Source of the DNA: Paraescarpia echinospica
Lineage: Eukaryota; Annelida; Polychaeta; Sabellida; Siboglinidae
Assembly: GCA_020002185.1 (NCBI GenBank)
Contig: CM034533.1
Location: 43,528,880-43,592,879, forward strand
Length of the DNA stretch: 64,000 nt
Reading direction: 5' to 3'
In this document: piece by piece, positions 25,101 through 36,958 of the stretch
Position numbering within the stretch: the first letter of the stretch is position 1
Layout of the letters: each line of letters begins with the position of its first letter
Program-made: the position numbers and the translations under genes
Notes under the pieces: model-generated
Database searches by the model: none
What the model saw: only the letters and a program-made list of their open reading frames with translations
What the model was told of the DNA's origin: nothing

Positions 25101-26006
25101 ACAAATTGCTGTAAACTAAATCGGCGGATTACAAGCCCTCATTATTCCCAATTATATCATAGTATTCACACGTATTTGTACTTTATTACATTCACATTTC
25201 TTATTACATTTCAATTTCGCATACGTCATATTTGTATATATGCAGACTTTGAAATAGAACTGTGGGACTATATAGTAGTCGTAATGATACCTAAGGAACT
25301 CGTGGTGCCGAGTCACCTTGGCAACAACAAGCTGGTTTCGGCTTGTCATTTCCTACGCGCCGCTTCACCCTCCAAATAAGGCAATGATGTCGAGCTTCCA
25401 GGTCGATTTCGCTTAATTTTACTTCATCGGTGCATAGTTATATGTAAACAAATCGACTGGAGATGGACCTGTGGCTTTAACCAAGAATTATGTTTTGACG
25501 TCCAATGTCTTTTTATGCTCGTCACTTTCGTATTTAGGCTTGCAATCGGCGTTCGAAAGTGACTACCGCAGACTTTTGCCAATCTTGCCGCCGGCGAACA
25601 CGTCAAATTCATCATCTATAACTTGTTTTTTTCTGTTGGAACCCTTCTGTGGAAGTATGTAAAAAGTTGCTTACTAACATTTATAGTATATCCAGTAGCC
25701 ACGCAGTGCAATAAATTGTTCTGTTTGTATGTGTTTGTATGAGTTTCGTCGGTTTTTCTGAGAGCTATGCTGCGTCGCCTATCGAATTGCTATATACAGC
25801 TTTGGGAGACATCTCGCCAATCAAACCGGATGTACAACCACACGCTCCTGGAGCATGATGGCGGCGCCCTGTGCCGATAGTAGCTATGTTTGAAAAATTA
25901 TTTAAAATATACCGTGACGCTGTACTTGTCAAATCATGGTGACTTGTACTGTAAATGGTATGTTCTTATGTTTGGGCTGTGGTTGTTCAGTCATTTCATT
26001 TCCCCT
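19104..26006 (-). mobile_element. Kolobok-superfamily DNA transposon (6.9 kb)
   Basis: Bounded by TTAA at 19,100-19,103 and 26,007-26,010. The terminal inverted repeats are 15 bp and perfect: aggggaaatgaaatg at 19,104-19,118 and its complement at 25,992-26,006. TTAA duplication is the hallmark of Kolobok and piggyBac; the transposase remnant inside on the minus strand is Kolobok-type, which settles the class. The coding part is frameshifted, so the element looks immobile by itself. Confidence 0.85.
21840..24061 (-). pseudogene. Kolobok transposase (degraded, possibly multi-exon)
   Basis: From upstream to downstream on the minus strand: an acidic Ser/Asp-rich leader (23,741-24,061); GNIYESNLLTPSVLFLTGHS, then LMNL and VVASGDARYDNPGHN (23,676-23,420), which carries the first catalytic Asp; an out-of-frame FGIYFIMDTDS block; FRVTEVKNSYWMEVEGLKRCLDNLTDHGVKIITLATDRHPSIRKTL (23,335-23,180), with the second Asp; a WHL-region remnant HLWYCTSACDGDPRLMKEMWISLLHHI near 23.1-23.0 kb; and a C-terminal segment near 22.1-21.85 kb. 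The block order and motifs fit the DDE transposase of Kolobok elements. At least two frame changes lie within 120 bp near 23.35-23.42 kb. Confidence 0.75.
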
Positions 26007-26010
26007 TTAA

Positions 26011-28280
26011 TAGAAGACAACTTGCTATGTGCAACAGTGTACATGTTCTATCTTGACGATCATGGTTTCAAAACGGAAGTTAGTAAGCCGGTAGTGGGGA
26101 GCTAACAAGGTCAAAGGTTAAGCAGTTGAAAATTCTAGTAACGTGTACAACTACAGGTATAAACTTCCACCGAAATCACTCTCCAGAGTTTGAGAAATGA
26201 TGAAGGTAAACATTCACAGACAAACCGAATCAAGAATAAATTACAAAGGAAGCAAACACAGAATAAAGGTGCAGCTCAAAAAAAGACGTTTCCTCCAACC
26301 GGAACCGGAACTCCTTGGTGCCTCGATCAAGTCGTTTTTGTTGATAATACAGTGTTCGCAAGTGTTTATATAACACGTTCTTATTTTATGGCATTTACGC
26401 CGGCGATGGGACGTCCTCGGACATATGCCACCGACTCAGCGAAAAAGGGCCAAATTACGCATACAACGACAATATTCGCGCCAGACGGTTTATTTGGGAT
26501 AAACCAATATGGATTTGTAGAACGACACAACTTAACAAGTCACAAAAGATGTTGGAGTAAGACGTACTAAGTCTAAGAACAGACGCTGCGTTCGCAAAAC
26601 TTCTTCTAGAGACAGGTTAGTAATTTCAAAGGAGTCAGCCACGCATATTTATTCGTATGAATATAATATGAATTATTATGTTGCTGATTATGTTCAGAAA
26701 ACCACCCCCCTCAATACTGTGACAATGTCCATAACAATAACATGTATCGATAGCTTGCGACTGATTTATGTGAGAGAGCAGAGAATTACTGTTACTATAC
26801 AAAGAATTGCAGCCCATGTTTTGTTAAGTTACAAATTCTTTTGTATATTTAAATTATAGAAGTTCTGTTTTTTGTTGTTTTTTATTTTGGTCTTTCACGA
26901 AAAAAAACACATCCAAAACATTACAATTTGTCAATAACATGCTATCAGGAAATTGTATGTCTCTTACAACAATATATTTCGAATGGTGTTAGGTTATGAC
27001 AGATACTGTGGTGCTAGTGAAATGTTTGTTAACAATAATTTACCTAACAGTTCTGCTGTTATTAGAAATTTAACATATATAGATCTATATGCCGACTGCA
27101 GTTCTCAAAAAACATATTGATTCGTAGCATTATTAATAGTAACGTGAAATACATGTCTAGAATATGGAAATACTGGTTCAGTTCCCTGTATATACATTTT
27201 GTTGACGGGTGATTTTTATTCTGTACATTGTAACTGTTGTTTATAACACAACTATAGAACTTGTACGTTGCATGGAGTCTGTGAATAAAGCAATTATTAT
27301 TATTATACTTCTACATTCATACATTTTGTAGAACAATTTTGTAAATTTATTTTCCGTTTCATTTAACTAATTCACTTCATCTTACTTTGCATGATTCAAT
27401 TCAAATACAGTCAATGTTGGCAGCTAGGTTTCTGACAAGACAGTTTACAAATTGTTTGCACGTTGATGATATTGAAACCACAGAGGCTTCGCTTCAAAAA
27501 ACATACTTTTTTCAGTCAGAAACCTCTAGTTAATAACCACAGTTGCAAGTAACTGAAAGGCCATAATAATTTTTGTTTGTTAAATAAAATCAGGAAATCC
27601 ATAATAAAATGCCTTTGTTGCTCTTATAAGAGACATGACTAACTGCTGGAATCTTCCTCTAAAGACTTACAGTGACTCAGCCAGCCTTTAGACAAGTTTT
27701 GCCAGCTTGCAGTGGAACCTTGCAGTCCAGCTAAAGAACAAAGGGTATATTGATCCTTGGATGGTAACAGGTGGTAATCCACCCTCTGAGTAAACAGTAG
27801 AACTTTGTGGACACTGCCATGGGTTCACCCACTGCCAGCCAAATGTCCTCCTCGTTAGGTGTTTTTCGAATAAAATTACTTTGTGACTTTGTTCCCTGTA
27901 ACCTTCTTTCCAGCCCATCTGTGTTCTACCTGTACTTAGTTAATAAGTTGACACTTGTAAATTGTCTATTTATTTGTTACATACTACACTTTTACAATAT
28001 ATATACAATAATAACTTTGCCACTCTCATATCATTGTAATGTACAACTCGGCAAATGACCTTTTTACACTTGAGTGCTTGACAAATGACCATTGGGCAAG
28101 ACTGTGCAACATATTTTTACCTAATTTAATGAAGTTAATGAAATTAAAAAGTTTACAAGTTACATACCACACACACACATATAATATTATATATATTGAC
28201 GGGTAGTAGTGCTGTCAAATCATGTTCATTTTCACAAATAATCTGACCCATTCCATATTTCAATTCATGACTTTGTTTGA
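26011..28280. other. Spacer, no supported gene
   Basis: The 126-codon frame at 26,190-26,570 (+) has no recognisable domain. AT-rich throughout, with a short att run near 27,295. It may include the displaced 5' flank of the CR1 element or interior of the pogo-like element. Confidence 0.35.
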
Positions 28281-28281
28281 C

Positions 28282-28441
28282 AGCTTCAACACAAAAACAC
28301 GAACTACCTCAACACCACTGCAGCCATCACATATGACAAGATCTGAGGTGGCTCTATCAAGCTTCAGTGGTCGTAGCAAAGGCAACTCAGGTGTTCAGTC
28401 ACTTCCTGCAGCTGGATGCAGCTCAGGACAGTTAGAACAAA
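28282..28441 (+). other. Possible exon
   Basis: An open stretch (Ser/Thr-rich, around SEVALSSFSGRSKGNSG) is bracketed by a plausible acceptor (gtttgacag) and a strong donor (caaac followed by gtaagt). No domain is recognised and no partner exon is evident, so this may be chance. Confidence 0.25.
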
Positions 28442-29807
28442 CGTAAGTATTAATTGATGCTGCTATGCAAACGTGATATATAAATATACATATAAATCAT
28501 AGCATAATAATTGGAAGATATCCAAACATATGTGATTGGTTTTAACAATTATGTTTTATTCTGACCAATCTTATGTGGGTACATTTACACCATCTTTGGT
28601 TGATAGGGCTTTTGTGAAATTTTCAATCATTTGCAGTTCACTTTTTGAATTTAAAGTTCTATTTATAAAAAAATAATTTGGAATATTTCTATTGCAAACA
28701 TAAATTCGTATATACAGTGAAAGTAAATACACGTGAAACAATATAGCCAAACCTTCGAGTGATTGTACTTTCATAATAATCATGCCTATGCAGTGGCGAA
28801 AATGTTTCAATAGCACCCCCCTATCTTCCGATATCACCACTCCAGCCGAGCGGCTGAAGTTATAGTTATGGCAGCTCGGTAGTGACAAAATTTAGAGTAC
28901 ACCATTTGGTTTGGCTGCCAGTGGAGGTTTTTGTGCCCCCCCAGGCTCGATTTCTGGATCCACCCCTGTATGTAATAGTTTTGTTTGTCTGCATTTTGCA
29001 GTAATGGGTGTCCTTGTTAAATTGCATATTGTTGTTAGAAATACATGTGAATTAAAGTAAAGACAATGTAAAGTAAAAACATTTTATTGAAACTATTTGA
29101 TGAGATTGACTACAAAATTAAAAGCACAATACAACTACAATCACTGCACTTGATATGTATAATGTAATAATTTTTAATATCACATACACATCACATGCAC
29201 ATAAAATGCAAAGCAACAATAGAAACAAAAATTAGGAAGAGGTTGAAAAAATGTCAGGTACATATAAAAAACAAACAGTTACTTTTATCACGATTCTTTG
29301 TTACAAAAAAAAACAACACTAGTACATGTGATATCAAATGCTAGTTTTAGTTTCTACATGCCTTATATGTTTACAACTCACAAAATTAGTGATTAAACAA
29401 TCATGTGTATTTAACATCAATTTTTTATATTTAATGCCCATAAAATGTAAACCAATGAGAACAAATTACTTAGAAAGATGTTTAGTTGAACAAATGTAAT
29501 ATCAAATAAAATAACTATATTACGATTCTTTGTTAAAAAACATCAATATGATATGAAGTTCAAAAATTGTGTAGTTTGTGCAATGCTTGGTGCGTTTACA
29601 ACTCGCAAAAATAGTGACGAGACTAGACAGGGTCATCGCCATGTGACTAAGAATTACATATACAATCACTACATGCTACATTGCTCCAGTTTACTCAGCT
29701 GTATGAAGAGTACCTGCTACAGACAGGGGTGGATAGTCTTCGTATATTAATTTCAGCATGGCTGAATGCTTCCCACATAAGTCAAGGTTGTGTTTTCGAT
29801 TTAACAG
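28442..29807. other. AT-rich spacer
   Basis: No gene supported. A pair of related segments (taaaatgcaaa..., cacgattctttgtta near 29,290 and 29,520) suggests an old local duplication of roughly 230 bp. Confidence 0.35.
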
Positions 29808-29895
29808 GTCTGCCAGGGAGTAAAGTGAAAAGCGCTTTGAGCAATCCTGAGGACTGGATACTACACCATATCAGAACTAACCTTACACAAGTGTT
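29808..29895 (+). mobile_element. L2-like retrotransposon or SINE 3' tail
   Basis: tctgccagggagtaaagtg and aaagcgctttgagcaatcct, followed by ggactggatactacaccata, matches 62,577-62,670. The words aaagcgctttgagc and gcgctatataaa are typical of the conserved 3' tails of L2-like elements and the SINEs that borrow them. Confidence 0.6.
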
Positions 29896-30219
29896 GTTTA
29901 ATTACCACGAGAAATGAAAATGTAATGTAAATTATTTGTGAAAATATAAAACAGTGATAAAAAAGAATAATTTATCAAAAATGATATGTGGCATGACAAA
30001 TATATAACAGTCCTCATGATACATAGATAATTTAAACAAGTAAAATGTTGCTGTCAGTGTATTAACAGATTGTTGTTGAAAACTGTGAAAAGGCTTTCAA
30101 TACCATTACTTCTTCACAAACTTGTGTTGTACATAACAAGTACCTGGTGTATGTTGCAAGAACTCAGCTGGCTGCCACTGACTATCAGCAACACAAAGAC
30201 AATGAAACCCTACCACTGC

Positions 30220-30855
30220 AACAATGCTGGATAATTAATGTATTTTTTATGGACACTGCTAAATGTTATAGTTGAATTGAATACAAATACCTTGTATTAT
30301 TGATTTTTGATAAATGTGTTGTCACGTATACAAATATCATACATGTCAGAGCTGTGCTAATTGTAACTTTTTCTCCGGTATAGGTAGATGCAGATGTACA
30401 GCAAAAAGTCAGGAAGCTGGTATGCTGTACCATCAAAGACAGCGAAAACAGACAGTGATGTCATCGATATCTAAACTGATGTAGTTCACCGTAGAATGCT
30501 CGACACTGAACCTCTCTCACAGCGTTGAAAGTTGTTGTCCGAAGACTCATGCCATATCTGCCAGACCCTGGCACCCACCGTTCCATCACCAACTGCAGAG
30601 CTAGTCAGGCGTCACCACATTCTTATGTCAAGCAACCTGCATTCTACATTGGTTTCCAGTCAGTCAAGCTAACTGACTGACCTGGAAGCCAGTGTACACC
30701 CCATCGGCACTGGGGAATCTGTCACAGATGCAACACACGACACAATTGGGATCACTCGGTGGACATTCACATGACAAACTGTTAATATGCAGCATATTGC
30801 ATGGCTGTAGAATCTTGTCCGAGATCCTGGATATACAACTGCCCAGTATGCCATA
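30220..30855 (-). repeat. Block X' of element E (inverted copy)
   Basis: Inverted match to 33,630-34,260, for example ccatcggcactggggaatct, cacgacacaattgggatcac and accgttccatcaccaactg. It joins block Y' at atgccatattaacttgg with no insertion, which gives the empty site for the pogo-like element. Confidence 0.8.
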
Positions 30856-30861
30856 TTAACT

Positions 30862-32950
30862 TGGAGAGCTAGTAGTACTAAGCACACTAGTTCAATCTCC
30901 TGTAAAGAAAAGCATATATTCAGTAAAAAAAAACAGGCATCATAGTAGTGTTGGGAGTAAATAATTATGGAGTTGTTCATCGTCATAATCAGTAAATATA
31001 ATGTTTCATGTATGATCTGCAGCATTTCACAAGAAAAGAGGCAGCAAGAAATGTTCTACTACAGCTGCATCTATACATGTTGATATCTTAGGAACAGTCG
31101 GTGTTTACTGGGGTTGTTCCGGGTGGAGGAAGGGGGTGGGTTGATACAGCATGCAGATATTAGTGGAATATGCTATTTTTAAAATGGTGAATTTGTTTTA
31201 CTATTTTTCTTTACTAGGTGGTAGTAGTCAATATTATAGACTGATTTGAATTCTGCTAACCAGTAAAACTTTGTTTTGTTTTCAGTATACAAATTCGTGT
31301 CAGTGTCTGTCATGTGTAACTACTACACATATTCATGTTTAACATTTTAAGCCTGAGATTTAATGGTCAAGGTGAATGTTAGAAATAACGAAATGAGGTG
31401 TTATTGTGAAGCTAACAGTGTATTTTCCTCGTCAAGTATTCATAGGTTCATACTATGTATGTCTACCTTCTTCAAGAATGAATAATTTATTTTATAAAAA
31501 AAATTCAGAGTCATCGCCATATATGCTAAATACTTTTTAAAGGTGTATTAATATGTCTGTGTTGATACACTGGGTATAATATACAAGTGCAGAAGTCAAC
31601 CTAGTTTTTTCATGTCTAAGATGTTATTATTAAAATGTGTATGAAAATAAATGTATATTTAAATGTGCACATTAAAATTTGTTGATAACGTATACGTGAT
31701 TGATTGTTATAAATTTGAAATTACCTGGATTGATCAAATGTGGCCCTCCCGCAGACTATGTATCCTCTCTGTGTCTGCCTGGCCCGGGTGACCGCCTCTA
31801 GCCCCTCCTCTGCCTCCTCTCAGTCTCATTCATGGGTTGCAGTGTGGCATCTAGTAATATAATAATTCAAGTGATGTATTATGTATTTATATATTGCTGT
31901 GGTGAGAATATATACATATATTGGTAAATACAGAATAATAGCTGGCATATGTCAGTTGAAAGATATCACAGGATACCAATTAATGCATTACATACACTAT
32001 AGCCAGGCATCAAGGACCACAATGAAAATAAGTGCATGCACTTTCTTGTGTAATCCTTATATATATATATATATGGTGTACTCTAGCTGTATTGATATTT
32101 TATGTATTTACACGTTTACATTTATATATTGAAGAAAATCACCATCATGGTTGTCATATAAAAATCTTAATTATTGTGATTAAAATACAATGCAAATCAA
32201 TAATATTCTGCAGTAATAATATCAAAATATGAGTCACAAAATAATGTTTTAATAATTACGATCACCAATATAATACTCCCCTGTTTGACGTTCTGTTGCA
32301 CGAAATTACGGATGCTCCCTGACTAAGTTACTTGCACGATCAACAGGGGCCTGCTGCCAAAGCAATGTTTCTTGTCATTACGCACCTCACGCCATCTACT
32401 CTCTATATGTATTGTCGGAATAACATAGCTTAGTAACAAGATCCTGCGTTACCAAATACAATACATATCAAATATTATGCTCATTGACGTTGTCACTCTC
32501 TCAGTCTCTGACTGGCTGATATCATATGCTAAGTAATGGTGACTGTCTGAGAGTCAGACTCGAGTCGAGTGTAGACTTTCGCAAGTTGCAATTCTCGTTG
32601 AATTAATACACGGCTACGCGTTCTTGTTGCTAACTGCGATAGTGTAATACGTACCTTCGTACAACCTTTTTTGAATCTTCATCTTGATACGCCAAAGCAC
32701 GTGTGTGTTGTTATTGTTTTCGCATGCGTGGGATGCCGATCTCGCGTAAAGCACGTGACCGAAATAGCGCAGTAGGTCGACAGCGCAATTGGCTTTCGCC
32801 AGCTATACCCGGTGTAACGACAAATCTTTTTTTAGGATTAAAAAAACAAGTACGCATTTTTTAAATTAAACCGACTGTGAGCACTAGTTAAACTATTCAC
32901 ACATCTGGACATAAAAGAACAGGATTGGCGATGGGCAAACGAACTGATTA
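30862..32950 (-). repeat. Block Y' of element E (inverted copy)
   Basis: Inverted match to 12,440-14,785 across its length, including cacaccatgatggtgat-type segments, a ta-rich microsatellite difference near 32,060 and the cgcaattggctttcgccagc promoter-like stretch. Several 5-30 bp indels separate the copies, so they are old paralogues rather than a recent fold. Confidence 0.8.
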
Positions 32951-32989
32951 TGCACCTTTAAGTGTAGTTATAGTATAAGATCGCAGTTC

Positions 32990-33629
32990 ACCGACTGTTA
33001 AAAAGTAACGAAATATAGTATGACGTAAACACTTGGCGAACACGTCGCGTCCAAGCACACTAAAACACGAACTGTGGCAAGACGAAGCCACGGGCACGGT
33101 AACTACTACTTCTTGTACAACACACACAGAATGCGCGCGGCAGCGTCGTCTGACTGCGAAGCTCTGTTACGGATGAACTATCGTATAATGCGCAGCTAAC
33201 AATCACCTTTGATGATTTGTCTCATTGACCTAACACACACAGAATGACACCAGTTAATCTGCTTTGAAGAAGTCCTCCATTGTCATTGACGTTTGTTTGC
33301 TGTTGACTAGGGCACCAGACAACGGGAAATCCTCCAGCCAGTCGCAGTGCGCTGCAGCGTCGTCTGACTGCATAGCCCTGTTACGAATGATTTCCCTCAT
33401 TGACCTAATTACTTTTGCACTGGCGCTGTGCGCGGCCACGGCATGGTTTCCAGGTCACGGGCGGGAAGTATTTGTGAACAACCGGGCGATTTTCAGTTGG
33501 ACAGAAATTCGTTATACGGCGAAATTTGTTCGGGAACGCTTATAATGGAAAAGATAGGGAAAAAATCCGTACGTAAGAAATTGTTTCGTTGTAGGCCCTA
33601 TCCGTTTTCGTTATACGCGTGTTGCACTG
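32990..33629 (-). mobile_element. pogo-like DNA transposon M, right end
   Basis: Ends ttcgttatacgcgtgttgcactg, then TA, as the inverted partner of the left end at 14,788. Two related segments (gcagcgtcgtctgactgc at 33,141 and 33,355) show an internal duplication. It includes a C-terminal transposase remnant on the minus strand only 190 bp from the terminus, too close for a complete gene, so the element suffered internal deletion or rearrangement. Confidence 0.6.
33254..33439 (-). pseudogene. C-terminal remnant of a pogo/Tigger-type transposase
   Basis: 61 codons ending SGALVNSKQTSMTMEDFFKAD and a stop. The final KQT.I.DFF-like signature is typical of the C-terminus of pogo/Tigger transposases. 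The DDE catalytic core and the helix-turn-helix DNA-binding domain are absent. Confidence 0.5.
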
Positions 33630-34260
33630 TATGGCATACTGGGCAGTTGTATTTGTCCAGGATCTCTGACACGATTCTACAGCCATGCAACATGCTGCAA
33701 ATTAATAGTTTGTCATGTGAATGTCCACCGAGTGATCCCAATTGTGTCGTGTTGCATCCGTGACAGATTCCCCAATGCCGATGGGGTGTACACTGGCTTC
33801 CAGGTCAGTCAGTTAGCTTGATTGACTGGAAACCCAATGTAGAATGCAGGTTGCTCGACATAAGAATGTGCTGACGCCTGACTAGCTCTACAGTTGGTGA
33901 TGGAACGGTGGGTGCCAGGACTGGCAGATATGGCATGAGTCTTCGGGCAACAACTCTCGACGCTGTGAGACAGGTTCAGTGTCGAGCATTCTTCGGTGAA
34001 CTACATCGGTATAGATATCAATGACAATGACTGTATGTTTTCGCTGTCTTTGATGGTACAGCATACCAGCTTCATGACTTTTTGCTGTACATCCGCATCT
34101 ACCTATACCGGAGACAAAGTGACAATTAGCTTGACTCTGACATGTATGATATTTTTACATGTGACGACATATCAAAAGTCAATAATACAAGGTATGTGTA
34201 TTCAATTCAACTATAACTTAGCAGTGTGCATGAAAAAATACTTTAATTATCCAACATTGT
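33630..34260 (+). repeat. Block X of element E (outer copy)
   Basis: Matches 30,220-30,855 inverted. The left border is the TA used by the pogo-like element; the right border merges into the TATG array. Open frames here are not conserved between the copies. Confidence 0.8.
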
Positions 34261-34570
34261 ATGTATGTATATATGTATGTACGTATGTATGTATGTCTTA
34301 GGAAACTGTGTACGTATATATTAAACTATGTACGTATGTACGCTATTATGTTCGTATGCATGTATGTATGTATGTGCGAACGAATAAAAGTAAGTAAGTA
34401 TATATGAATGCAAGTATGCGTGTGCGTATGTATGTATGTATGCATGTATGTATGTATGCATGCATGCATGTATGTATGTGTGTGTATGCATGTATATATG
34501 TGTATAAGTATGTATGTATGTATGTTTGTAGGTAACTATGTACATATGCATAAATATAAATGAAACCACC
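34260..34570 (+). repeat. TATG tetranucleotide array
   Basis: Irregular tatgtatg array with atgcatgc stretches, the inverted counterpart of the 8,103-9,010 array inside the other end of element E. Confidence 0.85.
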
Positions 34571-34599
34571 AATGTAAGTGTGTACTATGCAGACGTGAC

Positions 34600-34747
34600 T
34601 GTGGGAATAAATACGGATTATAGAGGATTACGCACATAATGGGACTAAGTACGGAAGTCGGTACGTAGCCTTTGTCGTTTATAACTAGAATTCACTACCC
34701 GCACGCCGTTTATAAAAAAGCTTCGTGAACCCACAGTTTAGTATGCG
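34600..34747 (-). repeat. Outer element E, right inverted end (W')
   Basis: Inverted match to 7,993-8,102: tgtgggaataaatacg, cctttgtcgtttataactag and cactacccgcacgccgttta. A 35-bp extra segment lies in the middle compared with the left end. Confidence 0.65.
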
Positions 34748-34761
34748 GCACCGGCGATACA

Positions 34762-35340
34762 TAAACTGTCAATCAAAATGACAAAATCCTTTGAGCTTTC
34801 GTGCTGAAATTCCACCGATGCTCACGGCTAACGAAAACAATCAACATGAGTACACCCCACCGACGGCTGCGGCTAGGGAAAAACAGTTCAGATAAGGGAC
34901 GCCGATCCGCACCCACCACCCCTACTAGGCGCTGGCAGTTACAGCGGGCTGTAAAGGGTTTGCTGAGTCGTAGAAACTATAAAAAATGTATATGTCAGCG
35001 TATATGACAACAAATACAAAAAGTGCGCATGCACCGTCAACAAAACGCAAAATCCTGACACACACACACCCACTATTCACACACCACACTCACCCACACA
35101 CACGCACACACCACACAAACACACCCACATAAACACGTACCACGCACACCACAAACACACAAAACTACACGCACTCAAACATACAGCACACAGACCACAT
35201 ACTCAGCACCCACACCCACACGCACACTAGCACACCACACAAACACACATAGACACGCACACGCACATACTCACACCACACACACTCACACAAACACACA
35301 CAAGAACGGTCGGACGCACGCACACACATACACACAAACA

Positions 35341-35377
<37 letters not shown>

Positions 35378-35830
35378 AATACAAACACACACCCATATAA
35401 ACGTGCTAAATGCCACTATTGTTTATTGTACTGCAAGTAGGAACAATTTGCAACTTGATATTAGTCCGACCACGGAAAAGGTCACTGCGCATAAAACACA
35501 GCATAAATATGGTAGAATTGTTGATGAGTAACACTCGTGGAGACGTTATAGCAAAACCTCTACAGGCCGCTGTAGCTGCGAGCGCCTAGTAGGGTGTGGC
35601 GGGTGCTTAATGATATATGCCATGTTCATAATTAATTAATTATGTACACTCAGACAGCCAGCGCCTAGTAGGAATGGTGGGTGCGGATCGGCGTCCCTTA
35701 TCTGAACTGTTTTTCCCTAGCCTCGACCGTCGGTGTGGTGTACTCATGTTGATTGTTTTCGCTAGTCGTGAGCATCGGTGAAATTTCAGCACGAAAGCTC
35801 AAAGGATTTCGTCATTTTGAGTGACAATTT
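34762..35830. mobile_element. Foldback element with ~175-bp inverted arms
   Basis: Arms at 34,762-34,945 and 35,652-35,830 match inverted: cctttgagctttcgtgctga, aacaatcaacatgagtacac, gggaaaaacagttcagataa and gacgccgatccgcaccca. The ~700-bp middle is dominated by a (CA)n tract (35,050-35,385). There is no coding capacity, so it is a MITE or foldback element. An extra partial repeat gcgcctagtagg lies at 35,580. Confidence 0.8.
35050..35385 (+). repeat. (CA)n microsatellite
   Basis: Imperfect cacaca run with ccacac interruptions, including about 30 bp of uninterrupted ca near 35,345. Located in the loop of the foldback element. Confidence 0.9.
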
Positions 35831-35904
35831 TTAAATGCATAACTTTCAGTTTACCGAGGAATATTGATTTAGCTGCGGTAATTGTTCAGAGCAGAAACCA
35901 AATG

Positions 35905-36650
35905 GTCATCTTAATAGATGTAGTTAGACGAATAATTAAATTAAACGTGAAATTACAAACGTATAAAGTGTATATTAGTACACAGGAAACAGTCTTTGTA
36001 AATACTACCTTGAATCTTAGCCTAACTTGAATACATCGTCATTGTAAGACACGGTGTGTCACTGTGTGTTAACAAATATAACTAACTATAACCTAAACAA
36101 TCTGGTGTAAATTGTACACAGAAAAGTCTTTTTTTTAATGTTAAAGACTATATAAACAATATTTTGAATACAAATAAATTCTGATATGGCACGTTGCAAG
36201 ATGGAACAGAGAGGGATGACACGGAAAGAGTTGAGAATACGACACCGAAGGAGCAGAGTTGTGACACGGAGACTGAAAAAAGGAGACTGAGAGGAGGGAA
36301 GGTGATAGGTGTGAAGGAACAAGGAAATGAGAAGACACAGGGACGGAGGAAAAGTGTGCGGCAGAGGAAAACAAAACGGGTCAGTGGGGATAGATCAACA
36401 GATGGTCAGGCTGTAGGGAACAAGGAGAGACGCGACAGGTGGTGAAGAGGTAAATACCACAGAGGCAGTTGGTAAGACTATGAAACAGAAGACTGAGAAG
36501 AAGACAGTTGGAAGAAGAGAGAGTGTTCAGCAAAAGACAAAACATGTAACACGCGTGAAGGTGACAGAGGAGAAAGTGACCGTAGAGAAGGAGGTAGGAG
36601 GTGAAAATGGACGGGAGAGGAGAGAAGAACATGTGAAAAGCAAAAAGTGC
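35905..36650 (+). repeat. Duplicate 5' unit of a CR1-like element
   Basis: The 5' UTR (ttgaatcttagcctaacttg, acacggtgtgtcactgtg, ataacctaaacaatctggtg) and a shortened ORF1 start match 36,665-37,610 in the same direction. The ORF1 N-terminal zinc motif is deleted here, leaving the Lys/Arg/Glu-rich repeat region. Two direct 5' units in a row precede one body. Confidence 0.75.
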
Positions 36651-36958
36651 GCATGAACCGCAGTAATTAAAAGGTCATTTTAGAAGATGTAGTTAGATGA
36701 GTAATTAAAACGTGAAGTAACAAACTCATAAAGTGTATATTAGTCTTAAACAGTAAACGGTCTTTGTAAAGACTACCTTGAATCTAAATTAATCTTGAAT
36801 CTAAGCCTAACTTGAATACATCGTCATCGTAAAACACGGTGTGTCACTGTGTTTACAAATATAACTAACTATAACCTAAACAATCTGGTGTAAATTGTAC
36901 AAAAAAAGTGTTTTTAAAAACTATATATAAACTATTTTGAATATAAATAAATTCTGAT

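Noticed and set aside
25424..25615. VCGSHF resembling the end of a THAP domain inside the Kolobok element
   Set aside because: The upstream Cys pair and the Trp-containing middle of a THAP domain are not visible in any frame, so one short match is insufficient.
26190..26570. 126-codon frame after the Kolobok element
   Set aside because: No recognisable domain or context.
35165..35416. 83-codon Cys/Val-rich frame
   Set aside because: Product of the (CA)n repeat.
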